A DNA stretch of 64,000 bases from F22 sp963675625 (GTDB lineage Bacteria; Bacteroidota; Bacteroidia; Bacteroidales; Bacteroidaceae), in the NCBI GenBank assembly GCA_963675625.1, contig OY776497.1:496001-560000 (forward strand), in the 5' to 3' direction. The position numbers and the translations under genes were made by a program. How positions within the stretch are numbered: position 1 is the stretch's first letter; each line of letters begins with the position of its first letter. Below, in pieces: positions 35,730 through 44,278 of the stretch. The notes below the pieces were generated by a model, which made no database searches, was not told the origin of the DNA, and was given only the letters and a program-made list of their open reading frames with translations.

Positions 35730-37145
35730 ATGAAATTCAAAATTATCCCATTAATCACTTTCTTAGTCCTCGTTGTTAGTTGCTCATCAAATGATGATCC
35801 TAATGAGAATATTACAAGCAATACCCAAGTAAGCGTTACTTCTAAAATCACTAAACAAAAAAAGTCCTTAAACTACGCAGATGCATTAATTGTAGCTCAA
35901 TTATTTAACGCTCAGCAAACGAAATTAAACCCAGAAAATAAACGTTCAATTGCTATTCAAACGAAATTGTCAGAAGATGAGCAATTGATAAAGGATAATA
36001 ATAATAACCCTATCGCATATGTAGTTAACTTTATTCCATCAGGATTCTGCATAGTAAGTGCAACAAAACAAAATCATCCTATTCTTTCATATAGTAAAGA
36101 AGGGCATATTAATCCTAAAGAGACAAGCAATTCTCCATTAAAAATTTGGATAGAAGAAATTGCTGATATGTCAACTAATGCTGATCAAATCCCCGACAGT
36201 GTACAAGTCGATATCCAAAATGCATGGAGAAAATACGAAGATACGTCTACAACGAATAATGCTACAACAAAATTCACAAATCCAGCGCAACTATCAGCCT
36301 ATCAAGAGAGAAGGAATTATTATGGCAGACAAGGAATAATGGTCTCAACACTAGACAATCCAGGAGATCTTCCATCATCATTATGTAATAAGATAAGAAG
36401 TCTAGCTAACTATTTACATTCACCAGAGGAGTTCACAATTCTTATTGTTGACACAAAGAAAATATCAAACAAAGTCGATGAATTACTTAAAACAAAATGG
36501 CATCAAAATCAGCCATATAACACCTCTATACCTAATTGGGCAAAAGTAGGGTGTTCGGCCGTAGCAGCAGGACAAATAATGAAATTTTTTGAGTATCCCA
36601 AAAACTATGATTGGGATGAAATGAATTATAATAATGATTACATTTCTTCATTTTTATATGATTTAGGAATGTCATTTAAAATTGAGTATGGAAAGAGCTC
36701 TTCTAGTGCAACTAAAGAAAATGTAAAAAATGGACTAATCAATTCTTTTAATTATGCTGCAGAAATAGTTCCACACAATATAAATAAAATAAAAACATAC
36801 CTACTGGACTATAAGTATCCAGTATATTGTAGAGGAAATGCACAAAACGAAAATGGTCATGCATGGGTATGCGATGGATATGAACAAAATCGCACTCACT
36901 ACACAGTTAAAGTCGATTTATTATCAAATACTACTTACCATTTATACTCCTCGACATTCGAAACAACAGTGGATGGCACCGATTATGTTCATTATAACTG
37001 GGGATGGAACATCACCTCATATTCAAACGCAAATGGTTGGTATTATAGCACTTCTGCTAAACCCACCAATTTTCTTAATCCCAGCGAAAATATTGGAGAC
37101 TTCAGCTATGAAAGAGATGAAATATTTATGCATCCTCAACAATAA
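35730..37145 (+). CDS. Peptidase C10 (streptopain/SpeB-like) cysteine protease, lipoprotein
   Basis: A 471-residue protein with a lipobox signal (VLVVSC, Cys about residue 18). The propeptide (Spi_C10-like) covers about 30-150 (ADALIVAQLFN; IAYVVNFIPSGFCIVSATKQ; HPILSYSKEGHINP). The mature C10 domain follows, with nucleophile Cys275 in VGCSAVAAGQIMKFF, catalytic His377 in NENGHAWVCDGYE, and VHYNWGWNI with the conserved Trp. Relatives include streptococcal SpeB, interpain and the Bfp proteases of Bacteroides fragilis. It degrades host or diet proteins after removal of the propeptide. A small lipoprotein gene starts 5 bp after its stop. Its DNA is more AT-rich than the loci to the left, suggesting an accessory origin. 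Confidence 0.93.
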   Translation: MKFKIIPLITFLVLVVSCSSNDDPNENITSNTQVSVTSKITKQKKSLNYADALIVAQLFNAQQTKLNPENKRSIAIQTKLSEDEQLIKDNNNNPIAYVVNFIPSGFCIVSATKQNHPILSYSKEGHINPKETSNSPLKIWIEEIADMSTNADQIPDSVQVDIQNAWRKYEDTSTTNNATTKFTNPAQLSAYQERRNYYGRQGIMVSTLDNPGDLPSSLCNKIRSLANYLHSPEEFTILIVDTKKISNKVDELLKTKWHQNQPYNTSIPNWAKVGCSAVAAGQIMKFFEYPKNYDWDEMNYNNDYISSFLYDLGMSFKIEYGKSSSSATKENVKNGLINSFNYAAEIVPHNINKIKTYLLDYKYPVYCRGNAQNENGHAWVCDGYEQNRTHYTVKVDLLSNTTYHLYSSTFETTVDGTDYVHYNWGWNITSYSNANGWYYSTSAKPTNFLNPSENIGDFSYERDEIFMHPQQ

Positions 37146-37150
37146 ACAAA

Positions 37151-37708
37151 ATGATAAAATACAGCCACTCCTTATTAATGCTTCCAATTATGGTACTCAT
37201 ATTATCTTGTTGTAATAACGATAATGATATAGTCAAAGAGATTGGTGACCCTTTTCAAGAAGCCGATGATTACAGTGTTACCCTACTACTAGTTGATGCA
37301 AAAAACAGAAATATTCTTGATCCGAGTTTAATGGGATCTCAGTATAACTATAAAGCAATTTATAATTCTTCAGTTGAACTTGTAACCCCCAAATTGGATG
37401 GTGCAGAAATCATTTCAGTAGAGGCTCCTTACATAGATCCTGATGATGCCGAAAAAATTCCTTATCTACATATAAGAGCTGGACGTAAGTTAAACAAAAG
37501 TGACACAAAATGTTATGAATCAGAACAAATCATTTATAGTGAATATATATTTCACGACAAAAATCCCCATTACATCAAAGTCATTCATGAGCCTATATAC
37601 TTACGTCAACAAACTGTATGGATTGATGGAGTAGCTTATCCATCTATATCACGAAAAAGTGTTAGTATAGAATTTTTCTACTCTACATACGTAGTACCTT
37701 GGAACTAG
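37151..37708 (+). CDS. Small lipoprotein next to C10 protease (possible protease inhibitor)
   Basis: A 185-residue protein with a lipobox (MVLILSC, Cys about residue 18) followed by a hydrophilic region and a beta-rich body (DDYSVTLLLVDAKNRNILDP, SQYNYKAIYNSSVELVTPKL, TVWIDGVAYPSISRKSVSIE). I do not recognise the family. It begins 5 bp after the C10 protease gene and the two share a terminator, so they are co-expressed. In Bacteroides fragilis, C10 proteases are encoded beside small staphostatin-like inhibitors, which makes an inhibitor or chaperone role plausible. Length is larger than those inhibitors. The role is inferred from position only. Confidence 0.6.
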   Translation: MIKYSHSLLMLPIMVLILSCCNNDNDIVKEIGDPFQEADDYSVTLLLVDAKNRNILDPSLMGSQYNYKAIYNSSVELVTPKLDGAEIISVEAPYIDPDDAEKIPYLHIRAGRKLNKSDTKCYESEQIIYSEYIFHDKNPHYIKVIHEPIYLRQQTVWIDGVAYPSISRKSVSIEFFYSTYVVPWN

Positions 37709-37733
37709 CAATAATATATATTGCCCTTTATTT

Positions 37734-37776
37734 ATGCGAGCAACTTTACATTAAACAAATGCAAAGTTGCTCGCAT
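37734..37776 (+). terminator. Terminator-like hairpin after the protease pair
   Basis: ATGCGAGCAACTTT (37734-37747) and AAAGTTGCTCGCAT (37763-37776) form a perfect 14-bp stem with a 15-nt loop, 25 bp after the lipoprotein stop. The following sequence is AT-rich without a long T run. Between here and the next gene at 38150 I see only a promoter and no other gene. Confidence 0.7.
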
Positions 37777-38117
37777 TATAATATAACAAAAGGGCACTTT
37801 GAACAGATATTACATTTATATAAAACATTCCTTCAACATACAGTGTACACCATCAATAAAAAGAAAATACTCAATACATCTATCTTGTAAACGGACATCA
37901 AACCAACTCTAGACAAAGTCTCTCAAAATTAGATAAAATCACTTTACTAAATTGCTCGAAAAGGCAACTTGTTCTACACGCATACTAAAAACACCTCCAT
38001 AGATATTTCTAACTGAAAAGCACTATAATATTACATTATTTAAAACATACACACTTTTATTGTAGACAAGATTTCAGCTGACAGAACACTTAAAAAAAAT
38101 AACAATATCGTACACTG

Positions 38118-38125
38118 TATCTTTG
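38118..38125 (+). promoter_or_regulatory. Predicted -7 box of the orphan gene
   Basis: TATCTTTG at 38118-38125 matches the Bacteroidetes -7 consensus. Transcription would begin near 38132, so the ATG at 38150 is the real start and the alternative TTG at 38123 is not available. A clear -33 element is not seen. Confidence 0.5.
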
Positions 38126-38149
38126 AATATAATCAAATATTATACAATT

Positions 38150-39082
38150 ATGTACGACTTAATAATTCAGTGCTATAGTGACAATGGTATATATATGAAA
38201 AACAACAGAAGTATCACAACCATCACTGACTTCAAACCACTTTCAAAAAATGACGACTATATCGTAGGAAGCAAAGTTTCATATCTAGCATTTAGAGAAA
38301 AAAAAAATCTGAAGATCAACAACTTATATTTTAGGAAATCCAATTTCGAAATATTTAAACTCAACTTTCAACTAGATGTACTTTGTGTTTGTCACCCCAA
38401 ACATCTAGCTGATATTCGGGTTGAAGATCTAATTAAATCAAAGCCTGTTTCATCTCACATTTCCATTTCTGATGTGGACAAAAGAGGTAATCGCATTACA
38501 TACGACCCCAATAAACACAAGCACAAAACTCTAGCAATAGTCACAAAAGAACATGTATATATTTATAATTACTGGACAATTAAATCATTACAGTCATATT
38601 TAATCTCACAAGGTTTTACTACTCTTATTGAAACCGCATATATAAATAAGCGCTTCTTATTAGGCTATCATTCTTCTGGATATGTAGCATTAACTAATAA
38701 AATAGAAAAAAAACACACATCATTTCTTCGTTTCAAAAGTACTCCTAAAAGAATAAGAGAGTCATTTAGTAATGTCTTTAATTTCAACAATCAAAAGAAA
38801 AAGACAGAGCTATTTGAACACAAATATGTTGGCTTATGCGAGCCAACATTTGGATGGATATTTTTTTATCCATTTGATAAACTCACATTTATATATCGAA
38901 AAAGAAATTGCGATAATATTCCCCTTTCAAAGACCAACTACGTAATCATTGCCGATAACATCGAATATATTTCAACAATAAGAGACAGAAAAGAAATGGA
39001 ACAACAACTTAATCTGTTAAATATAAAATTCAAGATAAAAAGGACACATAGTAAAGAAATTTTCTCACTAAACAAATTGTAA
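38150..39082 (+). CDS. Hypothetical protein (310 residues), unrecognised
   Basis: Starts MYDLIIQCYSDNGIYMKNNR at ATG 38150. There is no signal peptide or membrane helix. The protein is Lys/Ile/Asn-rich and basic, with alternating short beta-like segments (NLKINNLYFRKSNFEIFKLN, LDVLCVCHPKHLADIR, AIVTKEHVYIYNYWTIKSLQ, TNYVIIADNIEYISTIRDRK). I recognise no family or catalytic motif. In other Bacteroides genomes a VirE-N/primase-like gene often sits in this place before DUF4248 and HU, but I see no similarity to that. It reads in the same direction as the DUF4248, HU, smalltalk, amidase and RHS genes and may be the first gene of that cluster. Confidence 0.75.
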   Translation: MYDLIIQCYSDNGIYMKNNRSITTITDFKPLSKNDDYIVGSKVSYLAFREKKNLKINNLYFRKSNFEIFKLNFQLDVLCVCHPKHLADIRVEDLIKSKPVSSHISISDVDKRGNRITYDPNKHKHKTLAIVTKEHVYIYNYWTIKSLQSYLISQGFTTLIETAYINKRFLLGYHSSGYVALTNKIEKKHTSFLRFKSTPKRIRESFSNVFNFNNQKKKTELFEHKYVGLCEPTFGWIFFYPFDKLTFIYRKRNCDNIPLSKTNYVIIADNIEYISTIRDRKEMEQQLNLLNIKFKIKRTHSKEIFSLNKL

Positions 39083-39114
39083 ATCAATCAATACTTTCAA
39101 AACGCTCTAAAAAT

Positions 39115-39369
39115 ATGGACCATATAGAAAAAAGACTACCTAGATATTATAATAAACAAAAAGCTGCCTCACTAATATTTTCAGATGTGTCTCCTCAGGC
39201 CGCAATCAAACGCTTACAAAGATATATCAACAAGAACGAGGAAGTCATGAACGAACTTGCTTTAATGGGGTATAGCAAACATAGCAAACACATGACGATT
39301 AAAATGATAAAATACTTAGACAAACAATTATGCGGGGATGCACATGATATATTCTCAAATTACAAATAA
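39115..39369 (+). CDS. DUF4248-like small protein
   Basis: An 84-residue basic protein (MDHIEKRLPRYYNKQKAASL...) of predicted helical make-up, with QAAIKRLQRYINKNEEVMNEL and YSKHSKHMTIKMIKYLDKQL. Its size, the Tyr-rich helical pattern and its place directly before an HU-like gene and a smalltalk/amidase pair fit the DUF4248 family, which regularly occurs in this gene order in Bacteroides. Function is unknown; a DNA-binding role is possible because it resembles a short winged or tri-helical protein. The family call rests partly on context. Confidence 0.65.
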   Translation: MDHIEKRLPRYYNKQKAASLIFSDVSPQAAIKRLQRYINKNEEVMNELALMGYSKHSKHMTIKMIKYLDKQLCGDAHDIFSNYK

Positions 39370-39420
39370 AAACAATAAGAACAGTTAAAACAACGACAAT
39401 GCAAGACACAGAAGGACAGT

Positions 39421-39465
39421 GTAAGACACTACAAGTTCTATGACTTTATATTGCAAGTGTCTTAC
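39421..39465. repeat. Inverted repeat upstream of the HU-like gene
   Basis: GTAAGACACT at 39421-39430 and its complement at 39456-39465 enclose a 25-bp AT-rich spacer, with a further half-site GCAAGACAC just upstream near 39401. It lies about 50 bp before the HU-like ATG. It could be an operator, possibly for self-control by the HU-like protein, or an RNA hairpin between DUF4248 and HU genes. Confidence 0.45.
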
Positions 39466-39515
39466 AAATCACGTGAAAACAAGACTATATGTAATAATTA
39501 AAATCAAAAGAAACT

Positions 39516-39968
39516 ATGACAATTTATCTTAAGGCATTTCGCTCATCACAAGAGAACAGAGAAGGAAAAAAACTATTTTATCCCAAAGTTGTACTAAAAA
39601 GTACAATTACATTAGAAATTATAGCCAAAAAAATTTCTTCTGAATCAGAAAGACCATTTGACGAAACGTTGGACACATGCAAACGTCTATTAGAAACTAC
39701 CTGTAAATATCTCTGCGAAAGTCATCCTGTAAAATATGCAGATTTTGGCCTCTTCACCCCTATAGTATTCTCTTCCGGGAAAGGAGTTGAAAAGAAAGAA
39801 GATGTTAGTGCTACACAAGTGCACACAACTTGCTTTAAATTCAGATCAGTATTATTAGGAGAAGTCTCCACAAATAACACCATGTATAATATCCCAATAC
39901 AACTTGCTGTAATAAAGGATAAAGAGACAGAAGATACAAGCACAGTTTATTTGCAAAGTAAAGAGTAA
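39516..39968 (+). CDS. HU-like DNA-binding protein (Bacteroidetes histone-like family)
   Basis: A 150-residue protein related to the HU/IHF family, in the longer Bacteroidetes form that carries a C-terminal extension. It shows KLFYPKVVLKSTITLEIIAK, ISSESERPFDETLDTCKRLL, a helical segment, then YLCESHPVKYADFGLFTPIV, the beta-arm region of HU-like proteins. The C-terminus (FRSVLLGEVSTNNTMYNIPI...) is variable. Such proteins regularly sit between DUF4248 and smalltalk/amidase genes. It probably bends DNA. A target near its own promoter is possible because an inverted repeat precedes it. Confidence 0.82.
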   Translation: MTIYLKAFRSSQENREGKKLFYPKVVLKSTITLEIIAKKISSESERPFDETLDTCKRLLETTCKYLCESHPVKYADFGLFTPIVFSSGKGVEKKEDVSATQVHTTCFKFRSVLLGEVSTNNTMYNIPIQLAVIKDKETEDTSTVYLQSKE

Positions 39969-40020
39969 TAAACGGATAAAAACGTCATGAATATTATTAA
40001 TCAAACAAATTTAAAAACAA

Positions 40021-40158
40021 ATGTCTAAAGTAGAAAAAAATGAATGTGGTACGACAAAGAAAAAGTCGACATTAGAAAATGTGATCCGAGTTGTAATAGC
40101 TATACTAAGTGCCTTAGCTGGCGCTATTAGTACCAACGCTGCAGCTGGCATTCACTAG
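40021..40158 (+). CDS. Smalltalk-like small protein (45 residues)
   Basis: ATG 40021 to TAG 40156-40158. The protein starts MSKVEKNECGTTKKKSTLEN and then has a hydrophobic helix (VIRVVIAILSALAGAIST), ending NAAAGIH. It matches the smalltalk small-protein pattern of Bacteroides: a Lys-rich N-terminus followed by an ILTAIATT-like helix, encoded just before an N-acetylmuramoyl-L-alanine amidase. It is probably membrane-associated. Its position beside a cell-wall amidase suggests a holin-like or regulatory partner role, which is not established. A stem around 40164-40200 (GGCTGTCGATTATATATAATCGACAGCC) follows it and may end its transcript. Confidence 0.7.
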   Translation: MSKVEKNECGTTKKKSTLENVIRVVIAILSALAGAISTNAAAGIH

Positions 40159-40166
40159 TCATTAAC

Positions 40167-40198
40167 CAAGGCTGTCGATTATATATAATCGACAGCCT
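40167..40198 (+). terminator. Strong hairpin after the smalltalk gene
   Basis: Perfectly palindromic sequence around 40169-40196: GGCTGTCGATTATA followed directly by its complement TATAATCGACAGCC, giving a 14-bp stem with almost no loop. It is followed by a short T-poor AT stretch (TATAATAC), so it may attenuate rather than fully stop reading into the amidase gene 17 bp later. Confidence 0.55.
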
Positions 40199-40212
40199 AT
40201 AATACTATAATC

Positions 40213-40806
40213 ATGAATAGAAAAAAAGCATTGATTGATGCATCAGAAGTAGAAAGAGAAATTAATAAAATCATCATACACTGCACAGCCACTCCTTTCT
40301 ACCAAAGAGTAACTATTGACGATGTAACAAATTGGCACATAAAAAAAGGCTGGAGCGATATTGGCTACCATTACTTCATTAACCTTGAAGGACAAATTTT
40401 TGTAGGTAGACCTTTAAAACAACCTGGTGCACATTGCATACACCACAATAAAGACAGTATTGGTATTTGTTATGAAGGTGGGCTAGATCAATATGGGAAT
40501 CCCTCAGATACGCGAAGTACTGCACAAAAGCTAGCCATTTGGAATTTAGTCACCCTATTAATGTTACTATTCCATGGAGCTACAGTATATGGGCATAGAG
40601 AACTATCAAAAGATAAAAATCAAGATGGCATCATAACTCCGGATGAATATACTAAGGCCTGCCCATGTTTTGACGTTCATTCGGAATGGTTAAACGAATT
40701 GGAAAGACTTGCTTATACCAGTAAAGAAGAGATTGCAGTGACACAATTGCTATCTTATAAACGAGGAGATAAACGGCGAGTATCTAACCAAGAAAAAAAA
40801 CATTAA
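40213..40806 (+). CDS. N-acetylmuramoyl-L-alanine amidase (T7 lysozyme-like, Amidase_2)
   Basis: A 197-residue zinc amidase that cuts the bond between MurNAc and L-Ala in peptidoglycan. Zinc ligands are visible: His in IIIHCTATP, His in VYGHREL and Cys in ACPCFDVHSEW. The Tyr/Asp-type signature WSDIGYHYFINLEGQIFVGR and the GAHCIHHNKDSIGICYEGGL block are intact. An EF-hand-like insert (DKNQDGIITPDEY) is present, as in several Bacteroides relatives. There is no signal peptide, as in phage endolysins, so export or release would need help; the smalltalk-like protein upstream is a candidate. It is followed 26 bp later by the secreted RHS pair. Confidence 0.93.
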   Translation: MNRKKALIDASEVEREINKIIIHCTATPFYQRVTIDDVTNWHIKKGWSDIGYHYFINLEGQIFVGRPLKQPGAHCIHHNKDSIGICYEGGLDQYGNPSDTRSTAQKLAIWNLVTLLMLLFHGATVYGHRELSKDKNQDGIITPDEYTKACPCFDVHSEWLNELERLAYTSKEEIAVTQLLSYKRGDKRRVSNQEKKH

Positions 40807-40832
40807 ACTCAATCTTTAAATAACAATTTGAC

Positions 40833-43800
40833 ATGATAAAAAGAATATTACTTCTATTATGTTTAGGCATCCCCTCCTTAATCTTTGGACAAAACCAATT
40901 ACAGCCCCTGCTTAACATGCCAACACCGCAAGCTGCATCTATAGGTTTGTTTGGAAAAATCCCAGTAAACTATAGTACTGGTATGCCTATTATTGATATA
41001 CCTTTATACAATATAAAGCTAGATGACATTGAATTACCAATTAGCTGTAAATACCATCTTGCAAACGTTAAACCAGACAGTGGATTTGGAATCTTAGGAA
41101 CTGGTTGGAATCTCAGTTCAGGAGGGTGCATTACTAGAAATGTAAATTGTCTTCCAGATGAACTCAGTAATTACCAATCCTCAGGAACACAAAACTCTCT
41201 AGATGGTTATTTCAAACATGCTAGCTTAGTTAATAACAAAAATAATTTTTACACTAATTTGTACTGTAGTACAGGTGCTACTGATCCTAGCTTCGAACTG
41301 GCGGCGGACGAATTTTCATTCAACTTTTGCGGTTATTCAGGCAACTTTTACTACGGTAGTGATAACAAATGGCATGTAAGTTCAGAGCAAAGAATTATAG
41401 TTGAATTTGATCCAAATACTGGCTTTGCTACAAATAGAACTTTGGCAGATTCTTCTCGCATTGATTTGAGTAGATGGCAGAAAAAGCATCAATATATCAG
41501 ATACTTTAATAAGTTCAAAATAATTACTCCTGATGGCACAAAGTATTATTTTGGCGGCGTAAATGCCACAGAGTATAGTATTGATTACTATGCTAGAAAT
41601 AATTCTTATTTGATTCCTACATCTTGGTATCTAACTAAAATTGAGACAACTAAAGGACATGAAATTAATCTAAAATACAAAGTTGGTAAGCCCAATTGTA
41701 AAATAAACTACTCACCAGACAAAGTTGAACTGTATAATAATATGCCTTTTGTAGATAGAACTGTAGGTGATGCATGTAATAGTGGTTTCTTATTGTTTCC
41801 TATATACTTAGAGGCAATTGACACGCCTAACGAAAAAATCACATACAGCTACAAAAAATGCGGCACCTTAAAAAATAGATATGCAGCAGCACAATTATAT
41901 GATAAGAAACCTTCCTTTCTTCACGAAAGTATATTTTCTGGCATATGGGATGCTGAATTTTATGACGATTATCTTTGTTTTCTAAACCCTTCAAAACATT
42001 TAGGTGAAGATGCAACAGTTAGCGATAAGATACTATCAGCAATCGAATGGGACTTACTTAATAAAGTAAAAATTGAATCAAAAAGAAATACTCAAATTGA
42101 TCTACAAACGAGTGGTACAGATGAAGTATCAATTACAGAAAGCCGTTCCATTACACATGGGTATAACTATCATTTTGATTATTTAATTGGGTACAGTCCA
42201 GAACTGACATCTATCACAAGAAGACCAAATACTAAATACCCTGAAATAAGAACTGACACCACCTATTTACATCATCAGGCAGAATCTAATCTTATCACCC
42301 CTATTGATGATGAGTCAGCTCTCCGAGATCAACTAGTTACTACCGCAACCACTTCTTCATCCGAATTAGATGTTAGCACCAGCACTTCTGATAATGAGCC
42401 TACAGATGAATGTACAATCATAGTTCCCCCACCACCTGCACCTGTCACCTATGGTGATACAGTCCCTTCTAATTATGTGTATTCCTTTAGTTATCATAGG
42501 GTACCTACAGATGGTATTGCCATAAAATATCACCCACGAGTCAGAGAAAATTATACCGACTATTGGGGGTATTGGAATAATGATGCAGCAAGACGCTATT
42601 CAGAAAGCGAAAAATTCTCAAACCAACAAAGTAACGAGACATACACAAATTTTCAGACACTTTCCAGTATTCATTATCCTACAAGAGGTTATACAACTTT
42701 CAAGTATGAATTACACGATTTTAAATATGGAGTATCCCCTGACCGTCAAAGTTTAGAAAAGCCATATCTGGCATATCTTAGCGGGCATGAAATAAAAAAA
42801 GAATATATTTCTATGGGTGCTGGGCTACGAGTGAAAAGTATAACCACACATAATAAAGGAGTTAATACTACAAAAACTTTTGAATACAAAACGAAAGATA
42901 ATGAAAGTTCTGGGATACTAAACACGATGCCTTCAACTGGTAGTATTTATTTTATTGGAGATGAAGCACTTTATAGAAAATCTATACATGGCTTTAATAT
43001 ACCAACTACCAATCAGAATTCAGCCCTTGTAAACTATACAAGAGTAAAGATAAAGACTTGTATTGACAATGTTGACAATGGAAGTGAGGTTTACTATTAT
43101 ACCAGCTACACCGATTCTATTGATCATAAATCTCTATTTGATGAACCAGCAGAGGACTATTTCCCAAATCCATATAAAGATTATGCTCCAGTAGCCACAA
43201 CGAGCAAAGCATCAGCTAGATTTAAACTAAAGAAAAAGGAGATTTATTCAGCAACAAATAAATTATTACAAACTGATGAATATGAATACACAGCTTCTCC
43301 AGATGATAAAAACTTCATTCTATCATTGGCTCATGCAAATACATTGTATCCTACAGATATAATAAATCAGGGAGGCCATCTTACTTTTAGGACAAATCTT
43401 TGTTGTAAAGGTTTCTTATACCACACGTATCTTAATTCGTATTTTCCTTGTAAAAAGACAACCAAAACGTATACTCAAAACTCTACTAAAACAATAGATA
43501 CTCAAACAATATATACATATAATAAAGATAAGCAACTATGTTCGGAATCATTATTGGGACCTAACAATACGCTGCTACAAAAGACAGAATATATGTATCC
43601 CAATGATGTCACTTCAAATTATTTACAATTTGCTGGTAAGAATAATAGATATGAGGCATATGCAGCATTAAACAACTTGAACATCATCACAGCACCTATT
43701 GCTCAAACGGTTATAAAGTCTAACAAAGTAGTCAGTTGCAATGTAGCATTATACGATTTAAAGGATGGATTCCCTGTAAAGACAGACGATTATACGCTGG

Positions 43801-44270
43801 AAGAAAAAGTAGACACTTTGGGATTTCTAGCAATAAATTTTATCAATGATAAAGAAATCCCAGTAAACGACAAACTAAAGAGAGTCTATTCTTACGGTGA
43901 ATTTGATAAGTTTCACAATCCTTGTTATGTCTGGAACGATCAACATAAGATAGCACTACTATGGGGATGTGATGGGCAGACACTTGGCATTAAAATAGAA
44001 AACATTGAACTAGATGATTTGAAAAACATCTCAAATTTCAAGCTTGGAAGCGAGTACGTATCTGCCAATTCTATTAGAAAAGAGTATCCACATACACAAA
44101 TCACAGAATATAATGTCAATCCTTTTCTAGGGCTTACGTCTTCAACGGACAAACGTGGCATTTTTTCAGTCTTTAGATATGATACACTAGGACGTCTCAT
44201 CTTATCAGGGAGCTTATTTGAGAAGAAGTGGAATATAGACAACATGTTTGAGTATAATTACAAACCTTAG
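40833..44270 (+). CDS. Secreted YD-repeat/RHS-like protein, N-terminal partner
   Basis: A 1145-residue protein with a Sec signal peptide (MIKRILLLLCLGIPSLIFGQ). The early part reads LPISCKYHLANVKPDSGFGI, a Bacteroidetes YD/RHS-associated opening, followed by GTGWNLSSGGCITRNV, which resembles the SpvB/TcdB-like beginning of RHS shells. Repeated Tyr-rich beta strands (YDYYAR, YTSYTDSI, YEYTAS, TQTIYTYNKDKQL) fit YD repeats. A proline-rich linker (IVPPPPAPV) lies near residue 530, and the end reads GIFSVFRYDTLGRLILSGSL, the classic DTLGRL repeat. It ends 8 bp before the next RHS gene. It may form half of a two-part RHS cage that encloses the toxin. Confidence 0.85.
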   Translation: MIKRILLLLCLGIPSLIFGQNQLQPLLNMPTPQAASIGLFGKIPVNYSTGMPIIDIPLYNIKLDDIELPISCKYHLANVKPDSGFGILGTGWNLSSGGCITRNVNCLPDELSNYQSSGTQNSLDGYFKHASLVNNKNNFYTNLYCSTGATDPSFELAADEFSFNFCGYSGNFYYGSDNKWHVSSEQRIIVEFDPNTGFATNRTLADSSRIDLSRWQKKHQYIRYFNKFKIITPDGTKYYFGGVNATEYSIDYYARNNSYLIPTSWYLTKIETTKGHEINLKYKVGKPNCKINYSPDKVELYNNMPFVDRTVGDACNSGFLLFPIYLEAIDTPNEKITYSYKKCGTLKNRYAAAQLYDKKPSFLHESIFSGIWDAEFYDDYLCFLNPSKHLGEDATVSDKILSAIEWDLLNKVKIESKRNTQIDLQTSGTDEVSITESRSITHGYNYHFDYLIGYSPELTSITRRPNTKYPEIRTDTTYLHHQAESNLITPIDDESALRDQLVTTATTSSSELDVSTSTSDNEPTDECTIIVPPPPAPVTYGDTVPSNYVYSFSYHRVPTDGIAIKYHPRVRENYTDYWGYWNNDAARRYSESEKFSNQQSNETYTNFQTLSSIHYPTRGYTTFKYELHDFKYGVSPDRQSLEKPYLAYLSGHEIKKEYISMGAGLRVKSITTHNKGVNTTKTFEYKTKDNESSGILNTMPSTGSIYFIGDEALYRKSIHGFNIPTTNQNSALVNYTRVKIKTCIDNVDNGSEVYYYTSYTDSIDHKSLFDEPAEDYFPNPYKDYAPVATTSKASARFKLKKKEIYSATNKLLQTDEYEYTASPDDKNFILSLAHANTLYPTDIINQGGHLTFRTNLCCKGFLYHTYLNSYFPCKKTTKTYTQNSTKTIDTQTIYTYNKDKQLCSESLLGPNNTLLQKTEYMYPNDVTSNYLQFAGKNNRYEAYAALNNLNIITAPIAQTVIKSNKVVSCNVALYDLKDGFPVKTDDYTLEEKVDTLGFLAINFINDKEIPVNDKLKRVYSYGEFDKFHNPCYVWNDQHKIALLWGCDGQTLGIKIENIELDDLKNISNFKLGSEYVSANSIRKEYPHTQITEYNVNPFLGLTSSTDKRGIFSVFRYDTLGRLILSGSLFEKKWNIDNMFEYNYKP

Positions 44271-44278
44271 CCATAAGT

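Noticed and set aside
38123..38149. TTG start of the orphan gene
   Set aside because: The TTG is within the -7 box at 38118-38125, so it cannot be in the transcript if that promoter is used.
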